Shown in pieces: positions 38,346 to 50,092 of a stretch of DNA of 64,000 nt. The notes under the pieces are model-generated. The model did no database searches and was not told the origin of the DNA. It was given only the letters and a program-made list of their open reading frames with translations. The stretch spans positions 249,698-313,697 of the forward strand of contig VWZL01002000.1 of NCBI GenBank assembly GCA_013396915.1, written 5' to 3'. How positions within the stretch are numbered: position 1 is the first letter of the stretch; each line of letters opens with the position of its first letter. Source of the stretch: Stercorarius parasiticus (taxonomy: Eukaryota > Chordata > Aves > Charadriiformes > Stercorariidae). A program made the position numbers and the translations under genes.

Positions 38346-39269
38346 TCACAATATGTCTTTATTGTCTTACACCCCTGCCTCAGTTTCTTCTACTGGTTAC
38401 TGCAGAGAGAGGATATTTTTTAAAATGAACTTTTAGTCTGACATGATACAACTACTTTACATTCACTGAAAGCAGTGAATGGGAAAAGTTATCTTCAATT
38501 CAATATAATACATGAGACACAACATTTTATTTTTTCATATTGCATGAATTTGTGACTTTCCTGAAGAGTTTGCTGTCTTCTGAACAATTCTTACAGCAGA
38601 ACTAACGCAAGAGTCAGCAAGGACTTCCCCTTGCCTCTTTCCATGCCAGCTGAAACTAGTAGTTAAGAAATGTAAATAATCTAATTGTGCTCTGAGGAAC
38701 TCTGAACTGCAAGCAGGAATAAAAAAAATTAGAAGAAACAAATTAGAATAAAAGCAATGCTTTATTATTGTGGCAGAGAAATACAATAGCTAATACGTAA
38801 GCACAAAGTAATTTGCATTGCAAGCTCTGAAATTATTGTAATCACTGTGATTTACTAATGTAATAAAAAATGAAAGTTCTTATACATATACACAAAAGCC
38901 CAAACCAACCTACTTTATTATTGCAAGACTATGACTTATTAAAAGATTGAATGCAAATGGTGCTTTTTAAATTAACACAATTTTTCTTTGAGCATCATTT
39001 AAGAACAATTTTTCCCATTTAACAGAGAAGACATGGAACTTAATCTTCCACCCACTCCAGCCCTTCCTAAATCTACAGTACTACTAAACTGTTGACCATT
39101 TTATCTAAACTGGACTTTTATTAAATTTACAAATAACATGAACAGGAACTATTCCTGGTCATTCTTCACCCTGTTCTTTACAGTTTAGCTCTCCTAAAGA
39201 TGAAGACTTTTTCACTGCTTCCAGTGACTTCAAAGAACATTTAATCCATATGAAGAACACACGTAAAAT

Positions 39270-39534
39270 CTACTGTGCTCGAGACGAGAATGTTTGGCTG
39301 AACAGGAGCAAGATGAGTATCTTAATTGAAAGACGATTTAAAAAAAATATTAAAAGTTCAGGTAACTACAGGCAGATTAGGATGTTCTCAATAAAGTGTA
39401 CTATAAAAAAATGCAACGCTATGGGTGATCATAAGTTTCTGCATAAGAAAACAGGTTTCAGCAAGTCATTTGCCATAAGAAAAACTGTCAGCCTGGAGAA
39501 GATAAAGATTAAGAATGGAATTATGAAGTGCATA
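39270..39534 (+). mobile_element. Ancient CR1 relic, left part (interrupted by a younger CR1)
   Basis: The frame at 39250-39537 contains FKKNIKSSGNYRQIRMFSI, which fits the opening of the CR1 reverse transcriptase (FKKGKKEDPGNYRPVSLTSI type). Later sequence (HKFLHKKTGFSKS) fits the following 'HGF.KGKS' region. The copy is old, and the similarity is by motif order only. It is followed immediately by the minus-strand CR1 at 39535. Sequence resembling the 3' part of the same kind of element resumes on the other side. Confidence 0.5.
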
Positions 39535-40350
39535 TAGTATCATAGATTCATAGAACTGTCTAGGTTGGAAGGGACCTTTAAGATCACCGAGTCCAACCAT
39601 CAACCTAACACTGACAAAATCACCACTAAACCATGTTCTAAGAACTACGTCTACCCATCTTTTAAATAACTCCAGGGATGGCGATTCAACCACTTCCCTG
39701 GGCAGCCTGTTCCAATGCTGTGAAGAAATTTTTCCTAATAGCCAATATAGACCTCCCCGACACACCTCGAGGCCATTTCCTCTTGTCCTGTCGCTTGTTA
39801 CTTGGGAGAAGAGACCAACCCCCACCTCGCTACAGCCTCCTTTCAGGTAGCTGTAGAGAACAATAAAGTTTCCCCACTGAACAACCCCAGTTCCTTCAGC
39901 TGCTCCTCATAAGACTTGTGCTCTAGACCCATCAACAGCTTTGTTGCCCTTTCCTGGCCACACTTCAGAACCAAAATGTCTTTCTTGTAGTGAGGGGCCC
40001 AAAACCAAACAGAGTACTTGAGGTGCGGCCTCACCAGTGCCAAGTACAGGGGGAGGATCACTTTCCTAGTCCTGCTGGCCACAGTATTCCTGATGCAGGC
40101 CAGGATGCTGTTGGCCTTCCTGGCCACCTGGGCACACTGTTACCTCATATTCAGCTGGCTGTCGATCAATACCCCCAGGTCCTTTTCTGCCAGGCAGCTC
40201 TCCAGACACTCTTCCCCAAGCCTGTAGCATTGCATGGGGCTGTTGTGACCCAAGTGCAGGCCCCAGCACTTGGCCTTGTTAAACCTCACACCATTGGCCT
40301 TGGCCCATCGATCCAGTCTGTCCAGATCCCTCTGTAGAGCCTTCCTACCC
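39535..40350 (-). mobile_element. CR1 LINE, 5'-truncated, relatively young, minus strand
   Basis: The minus-strand CR1 3' end lies at the low-coordinate side: the plus strand reads ATCATAGATTCATAGAA then GGTTGGAAGGGACC, the reverse of the canonical CR1 terminus. The 5' truncation is near 40350, in the RT C-terminal region. Reading on the minus strand gives [20 protein letters not shown] (about 40285-40345), then [16 protein letters not shown], then [18 protein letters not shown] and YKKDILVL in order, with few disruptions. It is therefore the best-preserved CR1 in the window, about 815 bp. It sits in the CHSY3 intron in the same orientation as the gene and splits an older CR1. Confidence 0.93.
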
Positions 40351-40374
40351 TTCACGTTTATCAAATGCATGGGA

Positions 40375-40720
40375 CCAAACCAATGCAAAAGAGATTTGCC
40401 AGGACCAGAAACTATCCTACGAGAAGAGGTTAATGTTAGTTGGCTTGTTTAACATTGCAAAATGAAGAATAAGAATCATATTGTCTCTACAAACATTAAG
40501 TAAGAGAGAGATAATGAAAGCAAACTAGCCTTAGGTTTAGTTGGGCAGGAAATTAAAGGAAAATTTCTAGTTGTCAGAAGAAGAAGGGTTTAGATCAGCT
40601 TTTCAATACAAGTAATTGCATACAATTTAATCATGTTATAAAAAACTAGATTGCTCGTGAGTAGGGGAACTGATGACTTGAGAGGTCCATTCGGTTCTTC
40701 CTAACGATAGTGTGTTTGGT
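40375..40720 (+). mobile_element. Ancient CR1 relic, right part with 3' end
   Basis: Directly after the minus-strand CR1, the plus strand reads CCTACGAGAAGAGGTTAATG, then TTGGCTTGTTTAACATTGCA. This corresponds to the CR1 '[15 protein letters not shown]' region. Next comes TTGTCTCTACAAACATTAAG ('Y..Y'). At about 40668-40703 there is AACTGATGACTTGAGAGGTCC followed by TCTTCC, which matches the conserved CR1 3' UTR end (CTAGATGACCTCTTGAGGTCC type). It is strongly decayed. It probably belongs with 39270-39534, with the middle of the RT deleted, but two separate old copies are possible. Confidence 0.55.
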
Positions 40721-42000
40721 TTTTAGTAAGAACTAATGACATATAATTAATTGGCAGCAGCAAACCTTCCTACAAACAGATATTACATTGAAAATACCTA
40801 ACATCCTCTTTCTATTCGCAGTCCTCAGCCAATAGTAGTAGTTCCTTATGTTTCCACCTAGTGTGTAATGCCTAACAGACCAGCTTTATACTTGTAAAAA
40901 CGATGACTGGTAATGTAATAGCTATATAACACAACCATTTGTTTGTAGTTTATAATGCATCTGAGTAACAATGTTGTGAAGCATTTTGCCACAAATGCAG
41001 AACACCAGAAACATTTCACTATTCAAATGACTAAAACCTGCTGCTATCTTTATATTATATTCATCACTTTAGCATATGATGCACCCAGAAACAATAGGGA
41101 AAGCTGGAGTGTAATTATAATCTATGCGTGATAGTAACATGCCATGTATACAAGAGTTGCATCTTGCTGCATATTGAAAGGCACATCTGCTAATTCTTTT
41201 CAGAGAAAGAAGTCGGAACCAACACAGACACAGAAAAAAGCGCTGAATGCTATTCTGTTTCAAACATCATAAACAGACACATTAAATAACTTAAGCACCA
41301 GATCAATTGTCTTCCTGCTGACATTGTCCCCAGGATGAACGAAACTTGATGTATTGATTCCAGCGCTGGTATGTAGGGGTTAGTAAGCAGAAAAATTACA
41401 AGCGCACACCACAAATTCAATTAATAGTTTCTTCAATATTAGGACTGTTCACTCAATAGAACGGGATCTAACTTCTTATTTGCAGATTAGCTAGGTGTGA
41501 TATGTAGTGATCAAAATAAAAAAAGAGCTGATTTTTTCAGCCTCTTCAAAAGCAGAACTGTGCATTAATTATTTATAAATCTTCTGCTGGCCCTCACATT
41601 AATGAAGTTAATAAATAGAGGTTAATAGCAAACCCTTTTGGACCATTTTACCCCCACCTCCTTTCTCACATTAGTTAAGCCATTCAACTGAAATCAGTTC
41701 AGCATGCTATGAACAAAGTGGTATCAAGAAAAGATAAGATAAAGTTCTCATGAAACAGTGCTGCTTTGTTAATATCCGTAAACCTTTTTGACATCTCTTT
41801 ATAGCTTTAAACTAAAATACCCCACTCCAAATCCCAAGGTTTTCCTGCAACAATGGACAGACGATATAAGAAGGATGTATAAAGTCATGCTGTTGTGTGT
41901 ATCATTCTAGCTACGCTCCTGCTATAGGGATACTTCACCAAGCACACAATGTAATAAAATCCAACAAATCTGTACAGACAAAAAAAGCGTGTTAGAGAAA

Positions 42001-42046
42001 GAATGTTTAACATTCTTGAACTTGAATGTTTACCATACTTGAACTT
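42001..42046 (+). repeat. Tandem duplication, 23-bp unit
   Basis: GAATGTTTAACATTCTTGAA plus CTT is followed directly by a copy with two substitutions. There are only two units. Confidence 0.9.
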
Positions 42047-45000
42047 TTTGTAATTTACCCTATAAATAGACAAAATTTAAACAGCACTGACATGCTAGTA
42101 CAGTAGCATACATGCAAGAAAACAGCAAAATATTTTAAATTACCCTCTGCATTACCTAAGTCGAACAATTGTGGAAAAGACTGCATTTCAGAAGTCAACA
42201 GGTTTAAGGAAACTAGGCTGTCACCCTTTCAGCTTGCGCAGGTTTTTTCTGCCCACTGTCACCATCCCCCTTCTTCGGCACAAACCACCCTTCAGAGTCG
42301 GAGCACCACAGGTAATGAGGAAGAGGTGAGGGATTAATAAATTGGTTACAGCGCAACAGTGGCAATGAACAGCCTTCCACCCACTGACAATCTTCTTTCC
42401 ATTGGCAGACAAAAGGGAAAAGGCTGGCTCAGGGGTTTTGATAATGCTGAAGATCTGACTCATTCCCTATGCTGGATGAAAAAGGAGAAGTGATCACAGA
42501 GAATGTATAACTGATTTTCCTATCATAGCTCAAGCTTTGTGTAATTCAGCAGTCTTCAGACTTGTGGTTGCTCCTCCACCCTCATATCATTGAGAGAACT
42601 CAGGAGAGGAAAGCACGTCTCTATTCTCATGGAATTACACAGTGAGACATCGGCAAGTGCACTGGCAGATGCATGCTTACAACATGAGACCTGGGAGCTG
42701 AACACCCCTTCCTTAGCACTAACTGAATGTACTTGCAGTCCAGCAGGTAAATCCATCTGCAGTTTTGCCATTCATTTGCCTCATTACTGAAGGTGATTTA
42801 TCACAGTAGCATTGCCTGCTGTTGCATCCAGGTGACAGTCCTAAGAATGCATGTACCTTACACCCGTTTGAAGATCTTGGCAGAACACACGCACTTCCTT
42901 AGGCAACAAGTCTGTGCTAAAAACTTTTCAGATTATAAAACTGTTCTTGGGCTCCCCCCCCCAGTCAGGTGAAGGCCCTCAGAGCCCTACTGCCAAACTG
43001 GATATTGCCCAGGTTCCTCCCATGCCGCAAAGGCTGCTGGAGCTCCCGGTACAACCACCCTTCGCCTGTGCTCTCCACCTCGCTCAGTGGTGGTGGCTGT
43101 TCCTCAGGTACTTTGGAAGCTCTCTCAGAAATAGGGATTCTGATTTTTTTCCTGCAGTAAAGAAAGATAACCAGTATTTAATAGTCAGTACCCCGTCCGA
43201 AGATTTAAGAGACCGCTGCCTTGGTTTCTGAGTAAACTGTTCCACCTCTGGGAGAAAGGAGAGCTGAAAGCTGCTCACTACTTGCCAGTGAGCTCTCAAA
43301 AAAAATTCAGATCTGGAAGAACTGTGTCAAAGGTGTTGACTTTGACTAACTGTTTTTTTCTTGCCTGAGTTTTCTGACAGTTAACATGAATTCCAAAACA
43401 ATTCTTTTTGGTTGGAGTTTTCCTAATTTCCTTTTAATAGCTCTGTATACAGCTCAGAGAACTTGAAGCTGTGTAACATCCTATAGTAGTATCTATATAA
43501 TTAAGAAAACACACTTCTTTACATACTAAAATTCTATCTTCAGACTGTAAATGCTATGACGATTGCTCTAGGATCAACAAGTACTATAGTAAAATGCCAA
43601 GCTCTTAAATAATTCGCTGTGATCAAGGTGAAATATTAAGACCTAGATTTCAATTATTTCTTTTTTAGATATACAGTATAAAACAGGTGCAGAGTTGATA
43701 AATAATTGGTATTTCACAACTTTTAAGATATTTTGTAACTTTCATTTAGCATTTTAGAAATAAAAAATGAACTCTTTCAGCATCTGTATCAAGTCCTTCA
43801 AATATTTCATCATTAAAATAGCATACTTAATTCCATTTTGATTGTCTACTAGTTACCTACAGTCTGTATCAGCTACACTCTACAAAAAACACTAGCTGTT
43901 TTATGTACTTGCATTATTATTTACAGAATTAATATTATACATTTAAAAAAAAAAGCATTGCAAAATTTGATTACAAGAGTGATTCATAATCATTTACAGG
44001 AAAAGAAAAATATACCTTCAGTGTAAGTCACTAAAACTTCCTGAAGGTTCACACACAACACTTCATCAGTGCATTTAAAAATAGTCCTACCTACAAAACG
44101 TGCACTTTTTTAATATGCTGTTGAGAAAAATGGTTAATTGTTAACTTCAAGGAGCAAAAGAAAAAGAAAGTTAGTTTGCCAACATCTTACTCTTAAGCGT
44201 AGACCATTTCTGAAGTTATTTTACAACCATCACTGAACCATAAAATTAAAAACCAAGTTTTTCCCTTAGCAAAATTAATAATAAGAAAAGTTTAATTGTG
44301 ACTATGGAATTATTTATTAAAATAAGTGAAAGTTACAATTAACTCTATTACATAATGCATGTATTTTGAAGTAATTATTTTTACTTCTTGATCTTAAACG
44401 GTCCCTTTCTCACTGTGTGACAGATTTGGCCATAAACAGGTAAAAAGATTGAAATCTGTTAAATTATTAGTGTCCAACACTTCCATCAGAAAAAAATGGA
44501 AAAAAATCTTTACAGGTCATGTATTCAGTCAGAAATATCAAATTCTATCCTTTGGATTAAGGAAAAAACATGAAATGGTGATTTGATGACTGATTATCTT
44601 TTCTGAATAATTTCAGTGTGTCTTGCGAATTAAGCTAGTATATTTGTTTAATGATAAACTTTCTAAAACATGGAGTTGTGCATCTGTGTATCCAACCAAA
44701 GGTCTGAACAACATTCTTGTAAGTGCATTAATGCCACAAAAGCTGATTCCACATGTACAAATTATAGAGAAACTGGAAACTTCTTTTTTTGTGTGCTATG
44801 TGGGCAATATCACTTTTGGACTTGCAACATATCCCACTTCATAGGATTACTCCAGAAGGAATTTTTAATGAACAATTTCCCTTTTTTCACACAGACGAAG
44901 GTCACGGGCAAATCCATTATTTTTATGATGTTTTTATGATGAGCTTTTCAAGCTTTTGATTTTCTGATCCTGTGTTTTATTACAGAGAATTACGAAACAT

Positions 45001-46849
45001 TTTGTGGCTTATGACATATGGTGTGGATGTCCTCTGGAGCCTTGTGCATCAAGCAACTAGTACTTGTTTGCCTAAAATTGTTGCCAACAATCTGCAATGA
45101 ATGCATATTGTCCTTTCCATTCTCATGTTCCCAGCAGTGCTCATATATTTATATTCAACTCATCCCAACAGCCCTCCCTCCCATAAAAAAAAAAAAAATG
45201 GTCTTCCAAAGAAACCATCCAAATCTCGGCAGATAGTATGTCAACATTTTTTAGCGTGGATGTACTCATCACAGTAAGGCTGAAGCTCTCCACAATGTTA
45301 CACTAGAGAGTCTGTTCTATGATCGTATGAAGGTGCAAGGGACAGTATTTCATAGAAACATGGCTAGAGGTATTCCTAAAAATATAGCTGTAATTCACCC
45401 CTTCTGTTCTTCACTTGCAGAGACTAATCTCCACATACAATGTGTTTGGGAGCCTTCCTCCATCCAGTCCCATTTCATGCTAACCAGCTGTGACTGGGGC
45501 CAAGGAATTAACGTCCTGTAACCAGCCTGAGGCTGTGCTGCCCAGCTGTGCTTCGCGCCATCGCTTCACTCCTATCATACAAGCTGACACAAGGGCAGAC
45601 GCTCAGCACATGATCTGCACTCCTGTCACATCGCCTGATGCATGAAAGTAACTGTCACTACTCACAACTCTGCCACATGCAATGCATGAAATCTCTACCA
45701 CTGAATGAAGAATGGGGAGTTTTTCTTCAATGCCTCGATTTTACAGCGCAATATAAAAAAATAATGTTTGTATAGCTTCTATGCTTCAAGTACTCTGAGT
45801 GTGTAATCTTAATACAGTGGGAGAGAACAATTTTATATAGCAAGAAAAAGCAGCTCCCTGCATGCCCCCACCCCAGTAACAACACTAGCTGTAAACAGTA
45901 TGAGGCTCCTTTTTCATGAAAAATCCTTATACAGTAGTGTTATTTTACGAGCCACAATCCTCCTTAGTGGGAGATGAGCATCTCCACAAACTATAACAAT
46001 CTGACACAAATGGTTCCCCAGTATTTATGACTTTCTTTGGGAAATAAATCTAACTGAAGAATCTGCATGCCTGTACCTTACTTAACCTGTTGTCCACAAC
46101 AGAAAATGTACATCTTACATTACTCTGCAGGAGCTTGAAAGGCCTTCCTTAACTCAGTCACAAGTATCCTTACTTTTGAAGTAATTCAGCAATTCAAATG
46201 TGGAAGAAAACATTGAAATAAAGCCATTATTGTTTCTGATTAATCTGAAAAAAATAAATTAAAAAATCAAGCTTCAGGGCTACAGACCCTGAGATCTATG
46301 TCCTGATGTAAATTGCTTCAAAGCAGAAATGCTTCTCTGCCTCAGAGTTCGTCACACTTCTGGTGAAATGAAAATTTCTAAGTGAAAGCGTTTAATATTC
46401 ACAGTATATTTACCATTATACCCTACAAAAGGGAAATGCTCTGAGGTATTATGTATCATTGCAGTCAATTATTGGGACACAAAAGGTTTTTTCTCATTTT
46501 ATTTGATTGGTTTTTAATAAGTATTACTGTTAGAGGTAAAATGAATATTTTTTCCAAGTTGTTTTTATTGCTTTTTGCCCTCAGTTTTACCTAATTTTCT
46601 GCAGAATCCCTTTTGATACGAAAGACAGCAAAAAGAAATAAAAATAAATAATAAAGAAATAATAGGATGTCTTTACTGTAACTAGAGGATTTAGCTATAC
46701 AAACCATGTACCAAAATTTTCTCCATGGAAGTTTGGCATCACAATTATTTATTAACAGCTAATTAATATAAACCACCTTTGCACAGTGATAGGCATTTTA
46801 CCACACCATTCTTTCACCTCCAAACAATTCTCTTCTGCAAAAAGTTTTG

Positions 46850-47003
46850 GGAGCCTGTTAAGTAGTGTTAAGCCAGTGCAAGTTGATGCAACTTTCACCT
46901 TCAACCTTGACGCTGATCCTGCTTGAAAGAGCAAGGCACTGGACCAGATGATCTTCAAGGTCTCTTTTAACTTACATTATTCTCTGACCCTACAATTCTA
47001 TAT
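46850..47003 (+). mobile_element. CR1 3'-end fragment
   Basis: A short old CR1 terminus: CACTGGACCAGATGATCTTC, then AAGGTCTCTTTTAACTTACA and TTATTCTCTGACCCTACAATTCT. These align with the CR1 3' end (GACTAGATGATCTTCAGAGGTCC, then a CTGTGATTCT-type tail). No ORF2 is left. The left boundary is uncertain. The open frame of 143 codons that begins at 46948 runs out of this tail and is not a gene. Confidence 0.75.
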
Positions 47004-47437
47004 TAATAAGTATTCTGATGTTAAGAAACATAATTTGAAGAGGAACATGTGGCAGAAATTTTTACTGTACTATCAGTATTGGGGAATCTGCACCTGGCAT
47101 CGTCCAAAAGTCTTCCACAAAAACATAAGCTTTGGGAGACTGGAAAGATTGACAACTCATATTTTTAACTTGTTCATTCATGACATGTGCTATATGACAT
47201 ATACACAGAGGCAAACATATAGCACGATTCAAAAATTTTTGAGTAACAGTCTTAAAGAGATGCTACTTCCTCTGTCCATTTATCCTTTTTTCCCTGTATC
47301 TTACTCACAGATAATTTTTTCACCTACCTATTTTCTTGGGAGTGTCTTTCTGTTCTGTAGAATTCTGGAAAGTATTTAGATGCAGCAAAAAATAATGCTT
47401 AGTTGACACACTTCCATTTAATCAGATATGTAAGTCT

Positions 47438-47504
47438 GTCTTTCTTTCTTCCCTTCTTTCCTTCTTTCTTTCCTTCTTTCCTTCTTTTTCTTTCTTTTTT
47501 CCCC
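47438..47504 (+). repeat. TTTC/CTTC polypyrimidine microsatellite
   Basis: An almost uninterrupted run of C and T built from CTTT and CCTT units. In the minus (CHSY3) sense it is a purine tract within the intron. Confidence 0.9.
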
Positions 47505-50061
47505 AGTAGGTCTAAAACTAAATAGTTTATATAGGTCTGGAATTATGTATCAGAAGCCCTATGAGAAGAGTATCAGAACATTCCTGAAGATGAAACACAC
47601 AGTCTCAACAAAAAGTATTGTACTTGGCCAGTTAAACAAATTTACAACAATGGCAATATAATCAGCAACTTCAATGCAACATAAAAAAGCTGATGGATAT
47701 TATAGTAGCATGCAGTTGATGCCATGAAGTGTTGTATAACATATTGTGAAGAATATGAAATTTCTTTTTTGCTAACAAGACTGTGTACACACCTACCAGA
47801 TAAATGGCAAATGAAAATCAGTTTGCTAAACTTCTCTGAAAAGCCCATGAAGGTGAGAATAGAAGTTAGTAACAAAGAGATGTTTTAAACAGTCAAAACA
47901 AAAAGTCAAAAGAGAAAGCATCACAAGAAGACAAGCGTGGAATGCCAACCCTCTCCTGAGGAGTAGTGAGGACCAGTTTACTTACACAACCAAACAAAGA
48001 ACTGTGAAGGTCAGATACCTCTGAAGGAATTTCTCTATCAGAAAACATATCTTGCCCCATATAGAATAATGCAGTACAGCAGCAGATCTCGTCTCTGCTA
48101 ATAAAATGCTTCTGAACAGTAAAGACAAAAGGCAGGGAATGCAAATGGGGACTGCTTAGTCAGTAACCATGTACTTTTTATGTCAACAAGTGAATACTAA
48201 TGGTGTGCTCCTAACATCACTGCAATGTAAGTCTTGCCTACACCCTTGTCCTCCCACTGGGAGAATGCTCACACAGCTGGAATTAGGAAATTTAATAGAA
48301 GGAACCATGAGAAATAAGCACTAGGTTCATGAAAAAGGGAGCTTTTCTAATACTGAAGGGTTGCTAGACAGAAGATCGACCCCAAAGGGGCCTGGGACTG
48401 CTAGCCAGAGCAGTGCTTGCCCCTGATGAAATGCCAGCAGACTGAAGTTTGCTATCCTCTGCAGACTGGAACCAAATGGAAGGGAGTTTGGCAAGTTTCT
48501 CAGCACAGTTTGTTCAGATCAGAGATCTGAACAGATCTGCAAAAGAAGAAATATAACAGAATGCTGCATTTCCCTTCACTGTGGCTTGTCTATTTCTGGA
48601 AATTATTTCTCCTTAGATATAGGCACATCTGAAAAGAAGTGTTTTCATATCTGAAAATATTCATAACTCATAATAGCAAATCAGATTAGTAATAAAAAAA
48701 TAGGCAGTGAAATGAGAAATATTGTTTAAAAAGTCATTGAGGTCCTCAGGGAAAAAATGAGACTGGCTGGAAAAAAATACCGTAACTCTAGCTGTATTTC
48801 AACACAATTCATAATTATGCATCTAAAATTTGATTTCTCTTAAGGCACAGGCACACAGCTTGTTTTTGTCTCTACTGTTCACCAGCTACAATTATCTTTT
48901 TTTTAATCTTAAGAAGTTATCATTCTACTGGTAATACACTTGAGAAAACTGCTGGTTTTACCCTCTAAAGAAGCTTTTGAAGCCTTTAATTATTAGAGGA
49001 AAATTCAATAAATGCTTGAATAACCAATTAAGTACAGATTTATATTCCAGCACTATCAGATAACACTGAAATGATGTACGAAGAACAGCATCCGTAACTT
49101 TCATTAAGTAACACCATGAATTCTGTGCTTCAAAACTCCATCATTCAAACAAATCAACTGTCTGAATATATTACACATATGTTTACATTATTGCCTAAAC
49201 ACCTACAACAAAACCAGTATAGGAAACACTTGGCCTCAAGTGTTCTTTTTATTCACAATTTGCAATATTTCACAAAGAATAGTTTAAGTATTTCAGTTCC
49301 CCAGTTCATTAGCCTCTTTTCGATAGATCTTATGCACAAAATACAAAAAAGGACAAACATTATATAAAGAGACATACATAACTGAAAAACTTAAACGCTT
49401 AGCATAGGAGTGATACTTGTTTATATCTTTAAAGATGGAGAATAAGAATTCAATCTGCAGCATCCATTTTAAATTACACTCAGTGAGGCAGCATCAGATA
49501 GAAACTCACTGCAATCTTTTATGCAGTGCTGGTCTAAGGACAGAGGCAAGAATGTAAGACAGAGGTAATATATGTTTTTTAAACTAACCAGCATAAAAGG
49601 AAAATATAAACATGCTTCTAGAGGAAGAAAGCTTTAATATCTGCCTGGAAGCCTTTGGACATCTTAGGTAGCTAACCAGTTTCCTTGCTTCAAGCTCAGG
49701 CCATGATATTTGGATTTCTGTTTTCTGGTAATAAATGCAACATATTGACAAAATCTGAGATATCAAAAGGGATAAAGGATGATGGAAATTGGCAAACTAA
49801 AAAGAGAAACAGATCAGGGCTAGTGTGTACCTAAGCCTTACAAGGAAGAACATACTGGTTCATAAAAATGAGCACTCGGAGCAGAGCACCGATTTATTGT
49901 TTAAAACTCTAAGGACATTAAATTTATTTGATTTGCTTTGAAGTCTGCATGTTTATTCAAACTGCCCTTGAAATCTGGCATCTTGCAAAGGCTGTTGGGT
50001 GGAGTACATGTTCAGTTATGGACATGCTGGAGCAAGAGTCCTGAAAGAGAGCATCTGGGGA

Positions 50062-50092
50062 GGGGGGGGAACCCAACAAAATATCCCCCCCC
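50062..50092. repeat. G8 / C8 inverted homopolymers
   Basis: Eight G (50062-50069) and eight C (50085-50092) are separated by a 15-base AT-rich loop, giving a possible GC-only stem. A further GGGG precedes it at 50057-50060. Confidence 0.8.

Noticed and set aside
46948..47379. 143-codon plus frame
   Set aside because: It begins inside a CR1 3' end and continues into AT-rich intron; aromatic-rich composition fits non-coding DNA.
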